Below are positions 1-8,076 of a stretch of 64,000 nucleotides of DNA, piece by piece. The DNA lies in NCBI RefSeq assembly GCF_030817835.1, contig NZ_JAUSZR010000001.1, positions 2,170,001 to 2,234,000 on the forward strand, given 5' to 3'. The position numbers and the translations under genes are program-made. Source of the stretch: Pseudarthrobacter sp. W1I19. GTDB lineage: Bacteria > Actinomycetota > Actinomycetes > Actinomycetales > Micrococcaceae. The notes under the pieces were generated by a model, which was not told where the DNA came from, did not search any database, and worked only from the letters and a program-made list of their open reading frames with translations. Each line of letters opens with the position of its first letter. Position 1 is the stretch's first letter.

Positions 1-731
1 GCGGCCAGCAGTGTTTCGAAGCACGCGAAGATGGCGAAGATCAGCGGATCCCGGTTGGGACCCACGGGAAGCTTGCGGAAAATCCGGTCTGCCGGGACTT
101 CAACGCCCTCCAGGACAGTGGTGCCCGACTGGCTGGCGCGCATCCCGAGCGTGTCCCAGTCGTCAAGGATCCGGTAGCCCGGCGTTTCCCGGGTAATGAA
201 CCCGTGGACCAGCTCGCCGTCGCCGTCCCTGCCGGACGGGTTCTTCCCGAAGATCCCCAGCCTGGTCCAGGCCGGTGAGAGGCTGGTGAAGATCTTGGTT
301 CCGGTGAAGGCATAGCCGCCGCCGGGACGCGGCTCGGCCGCCGTGCGGGAGTCGAAGAGGACAGAATCGTTGCCCGCTTCGGAGTTGCCGAACGCGAAGA
401 CTTCGCCTGCGGCCGCTTCGTTGAGCACGAAATCAAGGGAAGCGTCCCCGCGTGCGGCGAGGACCTGCGCGACGCCGGTCCACACCAGGTGCATGTTCAC
501 CGCCAGGGCGGTGGCGGGGGCAGCCGTTGCCAGCCTTCGCTGGCACTGCGCCGCCGCCGCGAGACCAAGGCCCTTCCCGCCGTCGTCCGCGGGGACAAAA
601 AGCTTCAGGTATCCGGCCTCCACAAGCTCCTGCAGGTCCTCGTGGAAGAAGGCGTTGTCCCGGTCGTATCCGGCGGCCCGGCCGCGGATCCGCTCCAGCA
701 GTTCGTCGGGCAGGATGTCTTCCGGGGTCAT
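1..731 (-). CDS. Acyl-CoA dehydrogenase family protein, 3' end outside window
   Basis: The first 243 residues of an acyl-CoA dehydrogenase-fold flavoprotein are visible; the C-terminal helical domain lies beyond the window edge. The N-terminal part carries the helical domain (phrase LQELVEAGYLKLFVP near residue 30) and the middle beta domain follows, with FAFGNSEAGNDSV in the place of the usual substrate/FAD loop and GTKIFTSLSPAW after it. The ATG is preceded by AGGTG. It starts 10 bases after the stop of the M20 peptidase, so the two probably share a transcript. The substrate cannot be read from the sequence. The deviation from the usual MTEPxAGSD loop suggests a divergent member, possibly acting on something other than a fatty acyl-CoA. 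Confidence 0.85.
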   Translation of the reverse strand, partial: MTPEDILPDELLERIRGRAAGYDRDNAFFHEDLQELVEAGYLKLFVPADDGGKGLGLAAAAQCQRRLATAAPATALAVNMHLVWTGVAQVLAARGDASLDFVLNEAAAGEVFAFGNSEAGNDSVLFDSRTAAEPRPGGGYAFTGTKIFTSLSPAWTRLGIFGKNPSGRDGDGELVHGFITRETPGYRILDDWDTLGMRASQSGTTVLEGVEVPADRIFRKLPVGPNRDPLIFAIFACFETLLA

Positions 732-741
732 GTGCACCTGC

Positions 742-2046
742 TCAGTAGTTGGTGAGCAGGGTGTTGAGTACCCTGGCCCCGAACTTGAGTGAGTCCGCAG
801 GGACGCGCTCGTCCACGCCGTGGAACATGCCCGTGAAATCCAGTTCGTCCGGGAGCATCAGCGGTGCGAAGCCGTAGCCGGTGATACCGAGCCGGCTGAG
901 GGACTTGTTGTCCGTGCCGCCGGAGAGCGTGTACGGCAGGACCTTCGCGCCCGGGTCTTCCGAATGCAGGGCGTCAATCATGGAGTCCACCAGGTTGCCG
1001 GCGAACGGGACCTCAAGGGACACGTCGTTATGGACGTAGCTGACGTCCACCCCGGTTCCCGCGAGTTCCCGCACGATTTCCAGGACGTGCTCCTGCTGGC
1101 CCGGCAGGGTGCGGCAGTCGATGAGTGCCTCAGCTGATTCCGGGATGACGTTGTGCTTGTAGCCGCCTTTGAGCAGCGTGGGGTTGGTGGTGTTCTGCAG
1201 GGTGGCTCCCACGAAACGTGCCACCGTTCCCAGTTGGTCCAGCAGGAGGTCCGGATTGTCGGCGTCGAACTCCACGCCCGTGAGTTCGGTCACGCCGTCC
1301 AGGAACTGCCGGGTGGTGGGGGTCAGTTCGATGGGCCACTTGTATTCGCCGATCCGCGTTACCGCTGCCGCCAGGCGGGTGACGGCGTTGTCCGTGTTGA
1401 TCTGGGAGCCGTGGCCGGCCCGGCCGTGCGCCACCAGGCGCAGCCAGGAGATGCCCTTTTCCGCGGTCTGGAGAAGGTAGGTGCGCTGGCCGCCGATGGT
1501 TGCCGAGAAGCCACCCACTTCGGAGATGGCCTCCGTGGCGCCCTCGAAGAGTTCCGGGCGCTTGTCCACTGCGTACCGTGCGCCCAAAGCCCCGCCGGCT
1601 TCCTCATCCGCGAAGAAGGCGAAGATGATGTCCCGCTTGGGCTTTTTGCCCGTCCTGGCGAAGCTCCGCAGGACCGAAAGGATCATGGCGTCCATGTCCT
1701 TCATGTCGACGGCGCCGCGGCCCCAGATGAGCCCGTCCTTCAGTTCGGCCCCGAACGGGTCCACGGACCACTGGTCCCGGAGCGCGGGCACCACGTCGAG
1801 GTGGCCGTGCACCACCAGGGCGCTGGCGGAGGGGTCCTCGCCGGCCATCCTGGTCACCACGTTCGCCCGCCCGGGAGCAGACTCAAAGATCTCGGCCTCC
1901 AGGCCGACCTCTTCGATGAGCCCGGCTGCATACTCAGCTGCTGCCCGCTCCCCCGGCCCGGACCCGTCGCCGTAGTTTGAGGTGTCTATCCGGATGAGCT
2001 CCTGGCAGATCCGGACAACTTCATCCTCGGGCAGGACATCAGGCAT
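742..2046 (-). CDS. M20 family metallopeptidase (ArgE/DapE-type)
   Basis: A 434-residue cytosolic zinc hydrolase of the M20 family, which cleaves amide bonds of dipeptides or N-acylated amino acids. The metal-binding set is visible: HGHLDVVPA (His82, Asp84), GRGAVDMKDMDA (Asp114) and the DEEAGG acidic pair near residue 148 that supplies the catalytic glutamate. I chose the ATG because AGGAG lies seven bases upstream; a GTG five codons earlier sits inside that ribosome site. It leads a two-gene unit with the acyl-CoA dehydrogenase. Family members of this size in actinobacteria are usually annotated as dipeptidases or succinyl-diaminopimelate desuccinylase-like. No neighbour points to lysine or arginine synthesis, so the substrate is open. 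Confidence 0.9.
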   Translation of the reverse strand: MPDVLPEDEVVRICQELIRIDTSNYGDGSGPGERAAAEYAAGLIEEVGLEAEIFESAPGRANVVTRMAGEDPSASALVVHGHLDVVPALRDQWSVDPFGAELKDGLIWGRGAVDMKDMDAMILSVLRSFARTGKKPKRDIIFAFFADEEAGGALGARYAVDKRPELFEGATEAISEVGGFSATIGGQRTYLLQTAEKGISWLRLVAHGRAGHGSQINTDNAVTRLAAAVTRIGEYKWPIELTPTTRQFLDGVTELTGVEFDADNPDLLLDQLGTVARFVGATLQNTTNPTLLKGGYKHNVIPESAEALIDCRTLPGQQEHVLEIVRELAGTGVDVSYVHNDVSLEVPFAGNLVDSMIDALHSEDPGAKVLPYTLSGGTDNKSLSRLGITGYGFAPLMLPDELDFTGMFHGVDERVPADSLKFGARVLNTLLTNY

Positions 2047-2215
2047 ATGAAAGCTCCTCACTGGGAATGACGGGTGGGCATGCGCTGGTTCGCTGCCCTC
2101 AGCCTACCTATGTGGCCCGATTCGTTGTTCCCGGAAAGTCGTGTTAGAGTTTTTCTCGCTGCTTCGGAGAGACGCGAAACGCTGAAAGGCGGAATCGGTT
2201 CCCGGAATACCACCT

Positions 2216-2298
2216 GCGCGGGTGGCGGAATGGCAGACGCGCTAGCTTGAGGTGCTAGTCCTCGAAAGGGGGTGGGGGTTCAAGTCCCCCTCCGCGCA
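2216..2298 (+). tRNA. tRNA-Leu (anticodon GAG)
   Basis: A class II tRNA fold can be drawn by hand. The acceptor arm GCGCGGG pairs with TCCGCGC (one G-U), the anticodon stem CTAGC/GCTAG is perfect, the loop TTGAGGT gives anticodon GAG, a variable arm follows, and the T arm GGGGG TTCAAGT CCCCC is perfect. CCA is not encoded. It reads leucine codons CUC and CUU, heavily used in this GC-rich genome. A TAGAGT -10-like hexamer lies about 65 bases upstream, at 2145-2150. Confidence 0.97.
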
Positions 2299-2304
2299 CA
2301 AACG

Positions 2305-2339
2305 GAAGCCCCGGAAAATCAGTGATTTTCCGGGGCTTC
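2305..2339 (+). terminator. Rho-independent terminator of tRNA-Leu
   Basis: A near-perfect hairpin with 17-base arms (GAAGCCCCGG... and ...CCGGGGCTTC) closes six bases after the tRNA and is followed by a short T-rich tail. Confidence 0.85.
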
Positions 2340-2476
2340 TTTGTGTCTTCACTATCTGCACTTTGGCTCTGCACTCACAGCTGGAGTGAGATCCGCCACT
2401 CCTTTAACGGAGGTGACGCCGGACGCCACGGCGCACCCTCGAATGCAGAGTCCCAGGGGCTGTCTGAGGTGGCCTT

Positions 2477-2482
2477 TAGGCT
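2477..2482 (+). promoter_or_regulatory. -10 hexamer TAGGCT of a probable leaderless gene
   Basis: TAGGCT ends six bases before the GTG at 2489, placing the expected transcription start on the first base of the codon. There is no Shine-Dalgarno sequence. Confidence 0.5.
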
Positions 2483-2488
2483 GGATGA

Positions 2489-2935
2489 GTGAACAGCACA
2501 CCGTCGCCAGGCCCCGTCCATGTCACTTTGGACAGCGGACCGGCCGAGTGGTGGCAGATCGTTGCCGCACTGGGTCCGCTGGCCGTGGTGCTCGGCGCCT
2601 TGCTGGCCGCCTTTATTGGCTGGAATACACTTCGGCAGCGGACCATCGCGGACGATCGGGCCCTGCGGCAAAAAGCCGAAGCGGACAGCCGTTCCGAATG
2701 GTGGCGCAGGGCCCAGTGGGCCCTGGAAGCCTCGGTGGACAACAAACCCGAAAAACAAGACATCGGCCTCGCTGTGCTGGAGCTGCTCAGCACCAGCAAT
2801 CTCGCCGGGCCGGAAGAGGCTCAAATCATTGCGGAAGCCTGGACGCGTCCACTGGCCAACGGAGAGGCCACACTGGACCTGTTGCCTCCGTTGCCGGACA
2901 ATGAAGTGGACGAGGACCTGAAGGAGGATCGATGA
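2489..2935 (+). CDS. Small single-span membrane protein of unknown function
   Basis: A 148-residue protein with one clear membrane segment near residues 22-44 (IVAALGPLAVVLGALLAAFIGW), preceded by a short outside-facing region and followed by a charged, helix-prone cytoplasmic tail rich in Arg, Glu and Gln. I do not recognise a catalytic domain. The GTG start fits a TAGGCT -10 box six bases upstream and the lack of a ribosome site. The stop overlaps the start of the next gene (ATGA), so the two are translationally coupled. The tail (REWWRRAQWALEA-like) could bind a cytosolic partner, perhaps the tiny basic protein encoded next. That is inference. Confidence 0.7.
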   Translation: MNSTPSPGPVHVTLDSGPAEWWQIVAALGPLAVVLGALLAAFIGWNTLRQRTIADDRALRQKAEADSRSEWWRRAQWALEASVDNKPEKQDIGLAVLELLSTSNLAGPEEAQIIAEAWTRPLANGEATLDLLPPLPDNEVDEDLKEDR

Positions 2936-3102
2936 GTGCAGTAGCGGAAAAGAAAACGTCCGACGGCGAGCAGAAACCTTACGTCTCCCCCGCACAGGAA
3001 CGCGTCATCGTTAGAGCCGCCCGTCTTCGACTCTCAACTGATAAGAAGCAAGGCCTCGAGTCCCCCGCATGGGTCAAGAAAATCGCCAAGCGCCCGCTGT
3101 AA
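2932..3102 (+). CDS. Tiny basic protein, coupled to the upstream membrane protein
   Basis: A 56-residue frame beginning with ATG after a strong AAGGAGG. It encodes a lysine- and arginine-rich protein with a central segment QERVIVRAARLRLS and a C-terminal basic helix (WVKKIAKRPL). No family recognised. The ATGA overlap with the gene before, the good ribosome site and the amino-acid bias support a real gene despite its length. Codon use is a little less GC-rich than in the neighbours (AGA, TCA and ACT occur), as is that of the upstream gene, which fits an accessory pair. Confidence 0.65.
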   Translation: MSAVAEKKTSDGEQKPYVSPAQERVIVRAARLRLSTDKKQGLESPAWVKKIAKRPL

Positions 3103-3164
3103 CGTAGACGGCCTCCTGGAGGAGTTCTTCGTGCCGCTGCGTTCCTTGCCTTCTTGAGCTTGAA

Positions 3165-3494
3165 CTATCCCTGCTGGCCCATTCCAGGGTGGACGCGCAC
3201 AAACTCGATCTTGTTCCCCGAGCCCGTTTTCTTCCGGGGTGACCGCTGGAAGCCTTTGGCATCGAGGTGGTTCTGGGCGCGGTATTCAGCCAAAGCGTCG
3301 TCGTAGGCCCGGTTGAGCCGGCGGCCCGGGAACTCTTCGGTAGCGCCATCGGCGAAGATGACGGTGATATTGAGATTCTCCGGGAAGTGCCGGTTCATCC
3401 GGATGAAACCGTCGGCGTCCTGCTGGAGCTTGATCAAGGTGGTCCGCTTTCGTCGTGGAGGCTTCCAGTGTCCCGCGTTTTCCCGTTCCGGCAA
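3165..3494 (-). CDS. Hypothetical protein, start uncertain
   Basis: An open frame of 109 codons with protein-like composition: a hydrophobic beta pattern (LNITVIFADG), then RLNRAYDDALAEYRAQ as an amphipathic helix and a basic tail. No domain recognised. The only upstream start in frame is TTG, with no convincing ribosome site; an internal ATG at residue 33 is another possibility. The frame stays open further upstream to about 3588 without a good start, so this may be the remaining 3' part of a longer gene. The rest of 3495-3788 shows no convincing gene. Confidence 0.4.
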   Translation of the reverse strand: MPERENAGHWKPPRRKRTTLIKLQQDADGFIRMNRHFPENLNITVIFADGATEEFPGRRLNRAYDDALAEYRAQNHLDAKGFQRSPRKKTGSGNKIEFVRVHPGMGQQG

Positions 3495-3788
3495 GCACCG
3501 CGCCGCCCGCCGGTACGCACAAAGCGACGGCGGGAGTCGGGTGACAAGCCGGATCCCGCCGTCGAACTCCTTGCCTCCGGACTGGAGAACCTACATCAGA
3601 AGCGCCCTGTAAGGCTCGCTCGACAGGTCGCCAGCTGACCACGGCGCCGTAGAACGGACGTTGGGCATGTGGCCCCGGCCATCAGCCAGCACCATGCAGA
3701 CGGTGGCAATGAGGACCCTCCTGGCTGCCCGGCACGGCGGCTAGGCCGGCCGTACTGCAGGTGGCCCATGTTCAGTCAAGGGTGGAAC

Positions 3789-4454
3789 ATGGCATCCATG
3801 AATAATGCGGACGGTCAGGGCCGGAAACCGGGCCACGTGGTGCTGCTGGGTGATTCCATCTTCGACAACGGCGCCTACGTTAATGGCGGCCCGGACGTGG
3901 TCACCCAGCTGCGGCGGGAACTGCCAGGCTGGAAATGCTCCCTCCTGGCGATCGACGGGGACGTCATCACCGGCGTCGTGCGCCAGCTTGCCCGCCTGCC
4001 TGCAGATGCGAGCCACCTCGTGGTGAGCGCCGGTGGAAACGACGCGCTCGGCTACGCCCCGCTGTTGCAGGAGCAACCCGCCTCACTTGCCGGGGCGCTG
4101 CTCCTGCTGGGTGCGGCAAGGGACAGGTTCCACGCCGACTACCGGGCCATGCTGTCTGCCGTCGTGGCGCAGGGACTGCCGACGGCGGTATGCACCATCT
4201 ACGACACACCTTCCTCCGAGCCGAACCAGAAGGTCATCAAGGCGGCGCTGGCCCTTTTCAACGATTCCATCACCAGGGCTGCCTTCTCGCGGGGAGCAGC
4301 ACTGATAGACCTGCGGCTCATCTGCAGCCAGGACGCGGACTATGCGAACCCCATCGAGCCGTCGGCCCAGGGCGGACACAAGATAGCGCAGGCCATCGCC
4401 ACACTGGTCCGGCTTGCCCACGCCGGCCCGCATTCCGTTGTCATAGCGCAATGA
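3789..4454 (+). CDS. SGNH/GDSL-type hydrolase
   Basis: A 221-residue esterase-like protein of the SGNH superfamily. Block I is VVLLGDSIFDNG with the nucleophile Ser23; block III is VVSAGGNDALG, whose Asn helps form the oxyanion hole; the C-terminal block has QGGHKIA with the likely catalytic His. The residue in the Asp position three before the His is not the classical one. No signal peptide, so it probably acts in the cytosol on a small ester or acylated metabolite. The ATG chosen follows GGTGG; another ATG lies seven codons upstream (3768). It is flanked by genes on the other strand and appears monocistronic. Confidence 0.85.
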   Translation: MASMNNADGQGRKPGHVVLLGDSIFDNGAYVNGGPDVVTQLRRELPGWKCSLLAIDGDVITGVVRQLARLPADASHLVVSAGGNDALGYAPLLQEQPASLAGALLLLGAARDRFHADYRAMLSAVVAQGLPTAVCTIYDTPSSEPNQKVIKAALALFNDSITRAAFSRGAALIDLRLICSQDADYANPIEPSAQGGHKIAQAIATLVRLAHAGPHSVVIAQ

Positions 4455-4466
4455 CCGTTGCCGGCA

Positions 4467-4691
4467 TCAATGAGGGTGCAGGATGCGCGGATGCTTGCCT
4501 CGCTGTGCAAGCCGGGACCCGCCAGCCACCGGACGGTACCTGATCCTGCGCTTTTCGGCCCGGTCCGCTCTCCGTTCCTGGCGCCGGGCCTTCCGCTCCG
4601 GCCGGTCAATGCCGGACAGGATTGTGAAAGTGACCACGACCCAGAGCAAGGCGGTGAACAACACCAAGGCAATCCCGAACTCAATGCCCAT
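4467..4691 (-). CDS. Small membrane protein with basic tail
   Basis: A 74-residue protein: residues 4-27 form one hydrophobic segment (IALVLFTALLWVVVTFTILSG), and the rest is a highly basic, helix-prone tail (RPERKARRQERRADRAEKRR). By the positive-inside rule the tail is cytoplasmic. No known family. Charge pattern and length argue against a chance frame. It is convergent with the SGNH hydrolase gene. Confidence 0.55.
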   Translation of the reverse strand: MGIEFGIALVLFTALLWVVVTFTILSGIDRPERKARRQERRADRAEKRRIRYRPVAGGSRLAQRGKHPRILHPH

Positions 4692-4764
4692 AGCCTCATT
4701 TTAGGGGTTCCCTGCCCCAAACAAGAGGGCCCGTACATGCCAGGCTGGCGTGACGCTGGCTTTC

Positions 4765-5736
4765 CTACAGCACACCCAACTCCCGCGCCGCCGCGAGGAC
4801 GTCCTGGACGGTAACCGCCAGCAATGCGGGGTCGGGTTGGTCCGCGAAGGTGTCGCCACGCCTCAGCTCGGCACGCGTCAGCACCACATGCGGCCCCGGG
4901 GGCGGACCCCAGATTTCGGGTGGAGCCGGGCCAAACAGCACCACTGACGGAGTCCCGTACGCGGATGCCAGGTGGGCCGCTCCGGTATCCGCCGAGATCA
5001 CAAGGCGTGCTGCTGCGATGGTGGCTGCAAATTCGGCCAGCCCCAGCCGCCCCGCCAGCACCACGTCCTCTGCAAGACCGGACCGGCGGCAGACGTCCAA
5101 GGCACGCTCCCGTTCGCCGCTCCCGCCCGTGAAGACGACGTTGTGCCCCGCTGCGGCGAGAGTGGAGGCGACTGCCGCGAAGCGGTCGGCGGGCCAGAGG
5201 CGGCTGCCGTAGGCCGCTCCCACGTGCAGAACGGTGGCGGCAGGAACCGGGCTGGGCACATGGGGTCGATTCAGGTGGATATCCAAGGGATCAGCTTCGA
5301 TGCCGTGCCACTCCAGGAGCCTGACCCAGCGTTCCCTTTCGTGCAGTTCCGCGCGCCAGGGCGGGCCATCCCGGTACTGGCTCCGGTGCCCTATTGTCTG
5401 CCTGGCCTGCAGGGCCTCGATCCTGTCCTGGCTCTCCGGCCCGCTGCCGTGCAGGTTCACGGCCACATCCACTACGCCGGGTTCCATGGCCAACGGCTCA
5501 TCAAGGCCGTGGGTGGGGAAAAGCTCATAGCCACCCACCAGGCCCAGTGCCTCGGACAACCATCCCTGGGCCGCATACCGCAGCCTGTGCTCCGGGAATG
5601 TCCTCCGGAGGGCCTTGAGTGCCGGAACCGCGACGAGCAGGTCCCCGAGTTTGAGCGCCCGGAGGACCAGGAGCTCAGGCTTGCCATCCTGCACTCCATT
5701 GGACGCCACAGCCGGTCCAGTTCCCGGGTTCCTCAT
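4765..5736 (-). CDS. Glycosyltransferase family 9 protein (second gene of pair)
   Basis: A 323-residue GT-B enzyme of the family that includes ADP-heptose:LPS heptosyltransferases. The N-terminal signature LVLRALKLGDLLVAVPAL (about residues 23-40) and the C-terminal nucleotide-sugar site with ISADTGAAHLASAYGTPSVVLFG are clear. The ATG overlaps the TGA of the preceding glycosyltransferase gene, so the two are coupled. Gram-positive bacteria have no lipopolysaccharide; the likely role is adding a sugar to a cell-wall or surface glycan. The donor cannot be told from the sequence. Confidence 0.9.
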   Translation of the reverse strand: MRNPGTGPAVASNGVQDGKPELLVLRALKLGDLLVAVPALKALRRTFPEHRLRYAAQGWLSEALGLVGGYELFPTHGLDEPLAMEPGVVDVAVNLHGSGPESQDRIEALQARQTIGHRSQYRDGPPWRAELHERERWVRLLEWHGIEADPLDIHLNRPHVPSPVPAATVLHVGAAYGSRLWPADRFAAVASTLAAAGHNVVFTGGSGERERALDVCRRSGLAEDVVLAGRLGLAEFAATIAAARLVISADTGAAHLASAYGTPSVVLFGPAPPEIWGPPPGPHVVLTRAELRRGDTFADQPDPALLAVTVQDVLAAARELGVL

Positions 5737-6875
5737 ACGCCCAGCCCGCCCAGGTCTGTTTCCGCCAGGCTGCGGACGTCCTCATGCACATCGCGAACGG
5801 CCACTCCGGCCACCACGGAATCGTCATGCGGGCATCGTGGTGCCGTCCAGCCCACCTGTGTGACATCAATCCCGCATGTCGGGCAGGCAGTCACCCAGGA
5901 GGCGTGGAGGCGGTGAAGGCTCCTGCCAAGCGCCCCGGCGTTGATGACATTGCCAGCCCAAAAGATTCCCACCGTGGGCACACCAAGGGCCTGCGCCAGG
6001 TGCCGCGGGCCGCTGTCATTTCCCACCACCACCGCTGCCCTGGCCATGAGCGCCACCAGCCCTGCCATGTCCAGCTCTCCTGCGACGGACCGGACTTGTC
6101 CGGAATCGGCCAGTTCCACGATGCGCCCGCCAAGTTCCCGCTCGCTCTTGTCCCCCACAACGACCACCTTAAATCCGTCTGCGGCGCAGGCCGCAGCCAA
6201 TTCGGCGAACCGCTCAACGGGCCAACGACGGCGGGGATCGGTAGCGCCGGGATGCATCACCACCAAAGGCTGGCTACCGTCGTCGGCCGTTCCGGATAAG
6301 GCACCCAGCCCTTCGGCCGGCGCGAGCCGGGCCTCAAGGTCAACCGGAAACGCGCCGGCGAAACCCGCCACTTCAAGGGCCCGCAGCGGTTCATGCTGGT
6401 AGTAGAGGTACGGAACTGTTCGCTCCAGGCTCGCCGCATCCGGTGTGCGGGTTCCCACCGTGTGCCGGGCGCCCAGCCGGAGCAGGAAAGGGTTCGAGTA
6501 CCGTCCCCCGCCGTGGAGCTGGACCGCCAGGTCGAAGCGGCGCGCACGCATTTCCTGGAAAAACCGGTCCAGTTCTTCCTCGTTTTCCTCGCCGGGCCGG
6601 ACGCCTTCGGAAAAAGGCAGGACACAGACTTCGTCCACCGGGCTTTTCGTCGCACCTATCAGTGCCTTGTGTGCCGGAGTGCCAAGAAGCGTTATGGAAG
6701 CCTCCGGATAAGCCGCTTTCAGCGCGGCCATGGCGGGGATGGCAAAAATGAGGTCACCCAGCCCGCCGCCGCGCAGGACCGCAATCCTGTACACTGCATC
6801 GAACTTCTCAAGGACGGGGCCAACACCCATACCGGCCCGTCCGGCACCACCGAATTCTGCAGTCAGCTGCTCCAC
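5733..6875 (-). CDS. Glycosyltransferase family 9 protein (first gene of pair)
   Basis: A 380-residue GT-B glycosyltransferase with the family start IAVLRGGGLGDLIFAIPAM near residue 31 and the C-terminal motif VVGNDSGPRHLAQALGVP. After the catalytic domain there is a cysteine-containing segment (TACPTCGIDV ... CPHDDS) that could bind a metal and is not part of the core fold. The GTG start is preceded by GAAGGGG at good spacing. It leads a two-gene operon; the paralogue downstream shares the same fold but is only distantly similar, which suggests two successive transfers onto one acceptor. The DUF4193 gene is divergent. Confidence 0.9.
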   Translation of the reverse strand: MEQLTAEFGGAGRAGMGVGPVLEKFDAVYRIAVLRGGGLGDLIFAIPAMAALKAAYPEASITLLGTPAHKALIGATKSPVDEVCVLPFSEGVRPGEENEEELDRFFQEMRARRFDLAVQLHGGGRYSNPFLLRLGARHTVGTRTPDAASLERTVPYLYYQHEPLRALEVAGFAGAFPVDLEARLAPAEGLGALSGTADDGSQPLVVMHPGATDPRRRWPVERFAELAAACAADGFKVVVVGDKSERELGGRIVELADSGQVRSVAGELDMAGLVALMARAAVVVGNDSGPRHLAQALGVPTVGIFWAGNVINAGALGRSLHRLHASWVTACPTCGIDVTQVGWTAPRCPHDDSVVAGVAVRDVHEDVRSLAETDLGGLGV

Positions 6876-7086
6876 ATATACCCCTTCGACTCAAGCCGGG
6901 GCCGCTCCTTTTCCTGCGGCCTCCCCTGCCCCTGCGGCCGGAACAGCACAACGAAACGCTGCGCCGGCCTTCCTCTGAACCTGTACCCAGGCGGCGGTCA
7001 ATATACTCCGGCTATTGGGGAATACCCGGATGATGCTGTACGTTTCATACGCGACAGACGAACCAAAGAAAAGAGAAGCACCCAAA

Positions 7087-7389
7087 GTGGCAACCGATTA
7101 CGATGAACTGCGTTCCGACGTCAAGGAATCGCAGGACAACTCACTCGAGCAGCTCCAGTCAGCCAATGCTCCCGACGCACGCAGCGTGGTGCTTGAGCTG
7201 GACGAAGCTGACGGCCTGGACGGTGCGGGCGTACCCGGCGGCGAATTCGTCGCCGAGGAGCTCGTGGTGCAGGTCATTCCGCAGGCGGACGACGAATTCA
7301 CCTGCTACTCATGCTTCCTGGTCCGTCACCGCTCGCAGATTGCGCGCCAGAAGGACGGCCACAGCTACTGCACCGAGTGCGAGGGCTGA
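7087..7389 (+). CDS. DUF4193 domain protein (CxxC zinc-ribbon-like)
   Basis: A 100-residue protein of the actinobacterial DUF4193 family. It starts at GTG (ATDYDEL, as in homologues), with an acidic middle part and a C-terminal pair of CxxC motifs, Cys73/Cys76 and Cys95/Cys98, separated by FLVRHRSQIARQKDGHSY, probably a structural zinc site. In actinobacteria this family is found near sigma-factor and dut genes and has no proven function. The frame is open 24 codons upstream, but family starts agree with the GTG. Confidence 0.88.
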   Translation: MATDYDELRSDVKESQDNSLEQLQSANAPDARSVVLELDEADGLDGAGVPGGEFVAEELVVQVIPQADDEFTCYSCFLVRHRSQIARQKDGHSYCTECEG

Positions 7390-7438
7390 CCAGGCGGTCA
7401 TGTGGAGCGGCGGATTCAGCCATTCCCTCAACTAAGCA

Positions 7439-7469
7439 AGAGGCACGTCCCATTGGGAGACGTGCCTCT
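7439..7469. terminator. Bidirectional terminator
   Basis: An 11-base perfect inverted repeat (AGAGGCACGTC/GACGTGCCTCT, 9-base loop) lies between the convergent DUF4193 and YqeY-like genes. Confidence 0.8.
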
Positions 7470-7474
7470 AGGCT

Positions 7475-7939
7475 TTAAGTGAGCTTCCGCCGCACGATTT
7501 GGCTGACTTCCTTGCCGTCGAAGCGCCCCGCCACCTCCGCCGTCACAGGTTTCATGACTTCGCCCATCTGGCGGGGTGTCAGTTCACGGCCCGCGTCGCG
7601 CAGCCTGGCAATTACCTTATCCACGATCCCTTCGACTTCCTCCTGCGACAGCGGTTGGGGCAGATAGGACTCTATGACTTCCGCCTCGGCGATCTCCGCC
7701 GCGGCACGGTCCGCCTGGCCCGCTTCCGTGTAGATTCCCGCCGTTTCGCGGCGCTTCGCAGCTTCCTTCTGCAGCAGGGACGTCACCTGCAGGTCATCAA
7801 GCTGCACCGGAGTCTTACCCGATTTCTCACGGGTCTCGATTTCGCCCAGGACGTTCCGGACGGTGGTGAGCGCCGTCTTGTTGCGCTCCTTCATGTGGAT
7901 GACCACGTCGGCCTGCAGCCGTTCTTTCAGTGATGACAC
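7475..7939 (-). CDS. GatB/YqeY domain-containing protein
   Basis: A 154-residue stand-alone YqeY-type protein, related to the tRNA-binding tail of the amidotransferase subunit GatB. Typical features are the start LKERLQADVVIHMKERN, the helical core with EAAKRRETAGIY, and the C-terminal QMGEVMKPVTAEV segment. The GTG is preceded by AGAGGAAAA; a longer in-frame extension lacks support. Function in actinobacteria is not established; a role with tRNA or amidotransferases is assumed from the fold. It diverges from the M50-like membrane protein gene. Confidence 0.9.
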   Translation of the reverse strand: MSSLKERLQADVVIHMKERNKTALTTVRNVLGEIETREKSGKTPVQLDDLQVTSLLQKEAAKRRETAGIYTEAGQADRAAAEIAEAEVIESYLPQPLSQEEVEGIVDKVIARLRDAGRELTPRQMGEVMKPVTAEVAGRFDGKEVSQIVRRKLT

Positions 7940-8034
7940 GGTTTTCCTCTGTTCCTTGTTGCCTGTCGGCCCTTGTTCGCGGGGCGGCGGGGTACTGCGG
8001 CCGCACCCAGCCATCCCTAGTACCGTAGGGGCTT

Positions 8035-8076
8035 ATGCCCGAAAAAGCCCGCACCTCCCCGGACCGCACCCCGTGA
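8035..8076 (+). other. Possible 13-codon leader ORF
   Basis: ATG to TGA encodes MPEKARTSPDRTP. A TACCGT hexamer at 8021-8026 lies eight bases before the ATG, compatible with a nearly leaderless mRNA. The TGA overlaps the GTG of the M50-like gene (GTGA), so reading the leader would deliver ribosomes to it. Confidence 0.35.

Noticed and set aside
2216..3500. tRNA-Leu as integration site of an element
   Set aside because: I found no second copy of the tRNA 3' end downstream and no integrase gene, so an island cannot be supported.
3286..3642. Minus-strand frame of 118 codons
   Set aside because: Composition dominated by Arg, Pro and Gly and overlapping the more protein-like frame at 3165-3494; judged a shadow.
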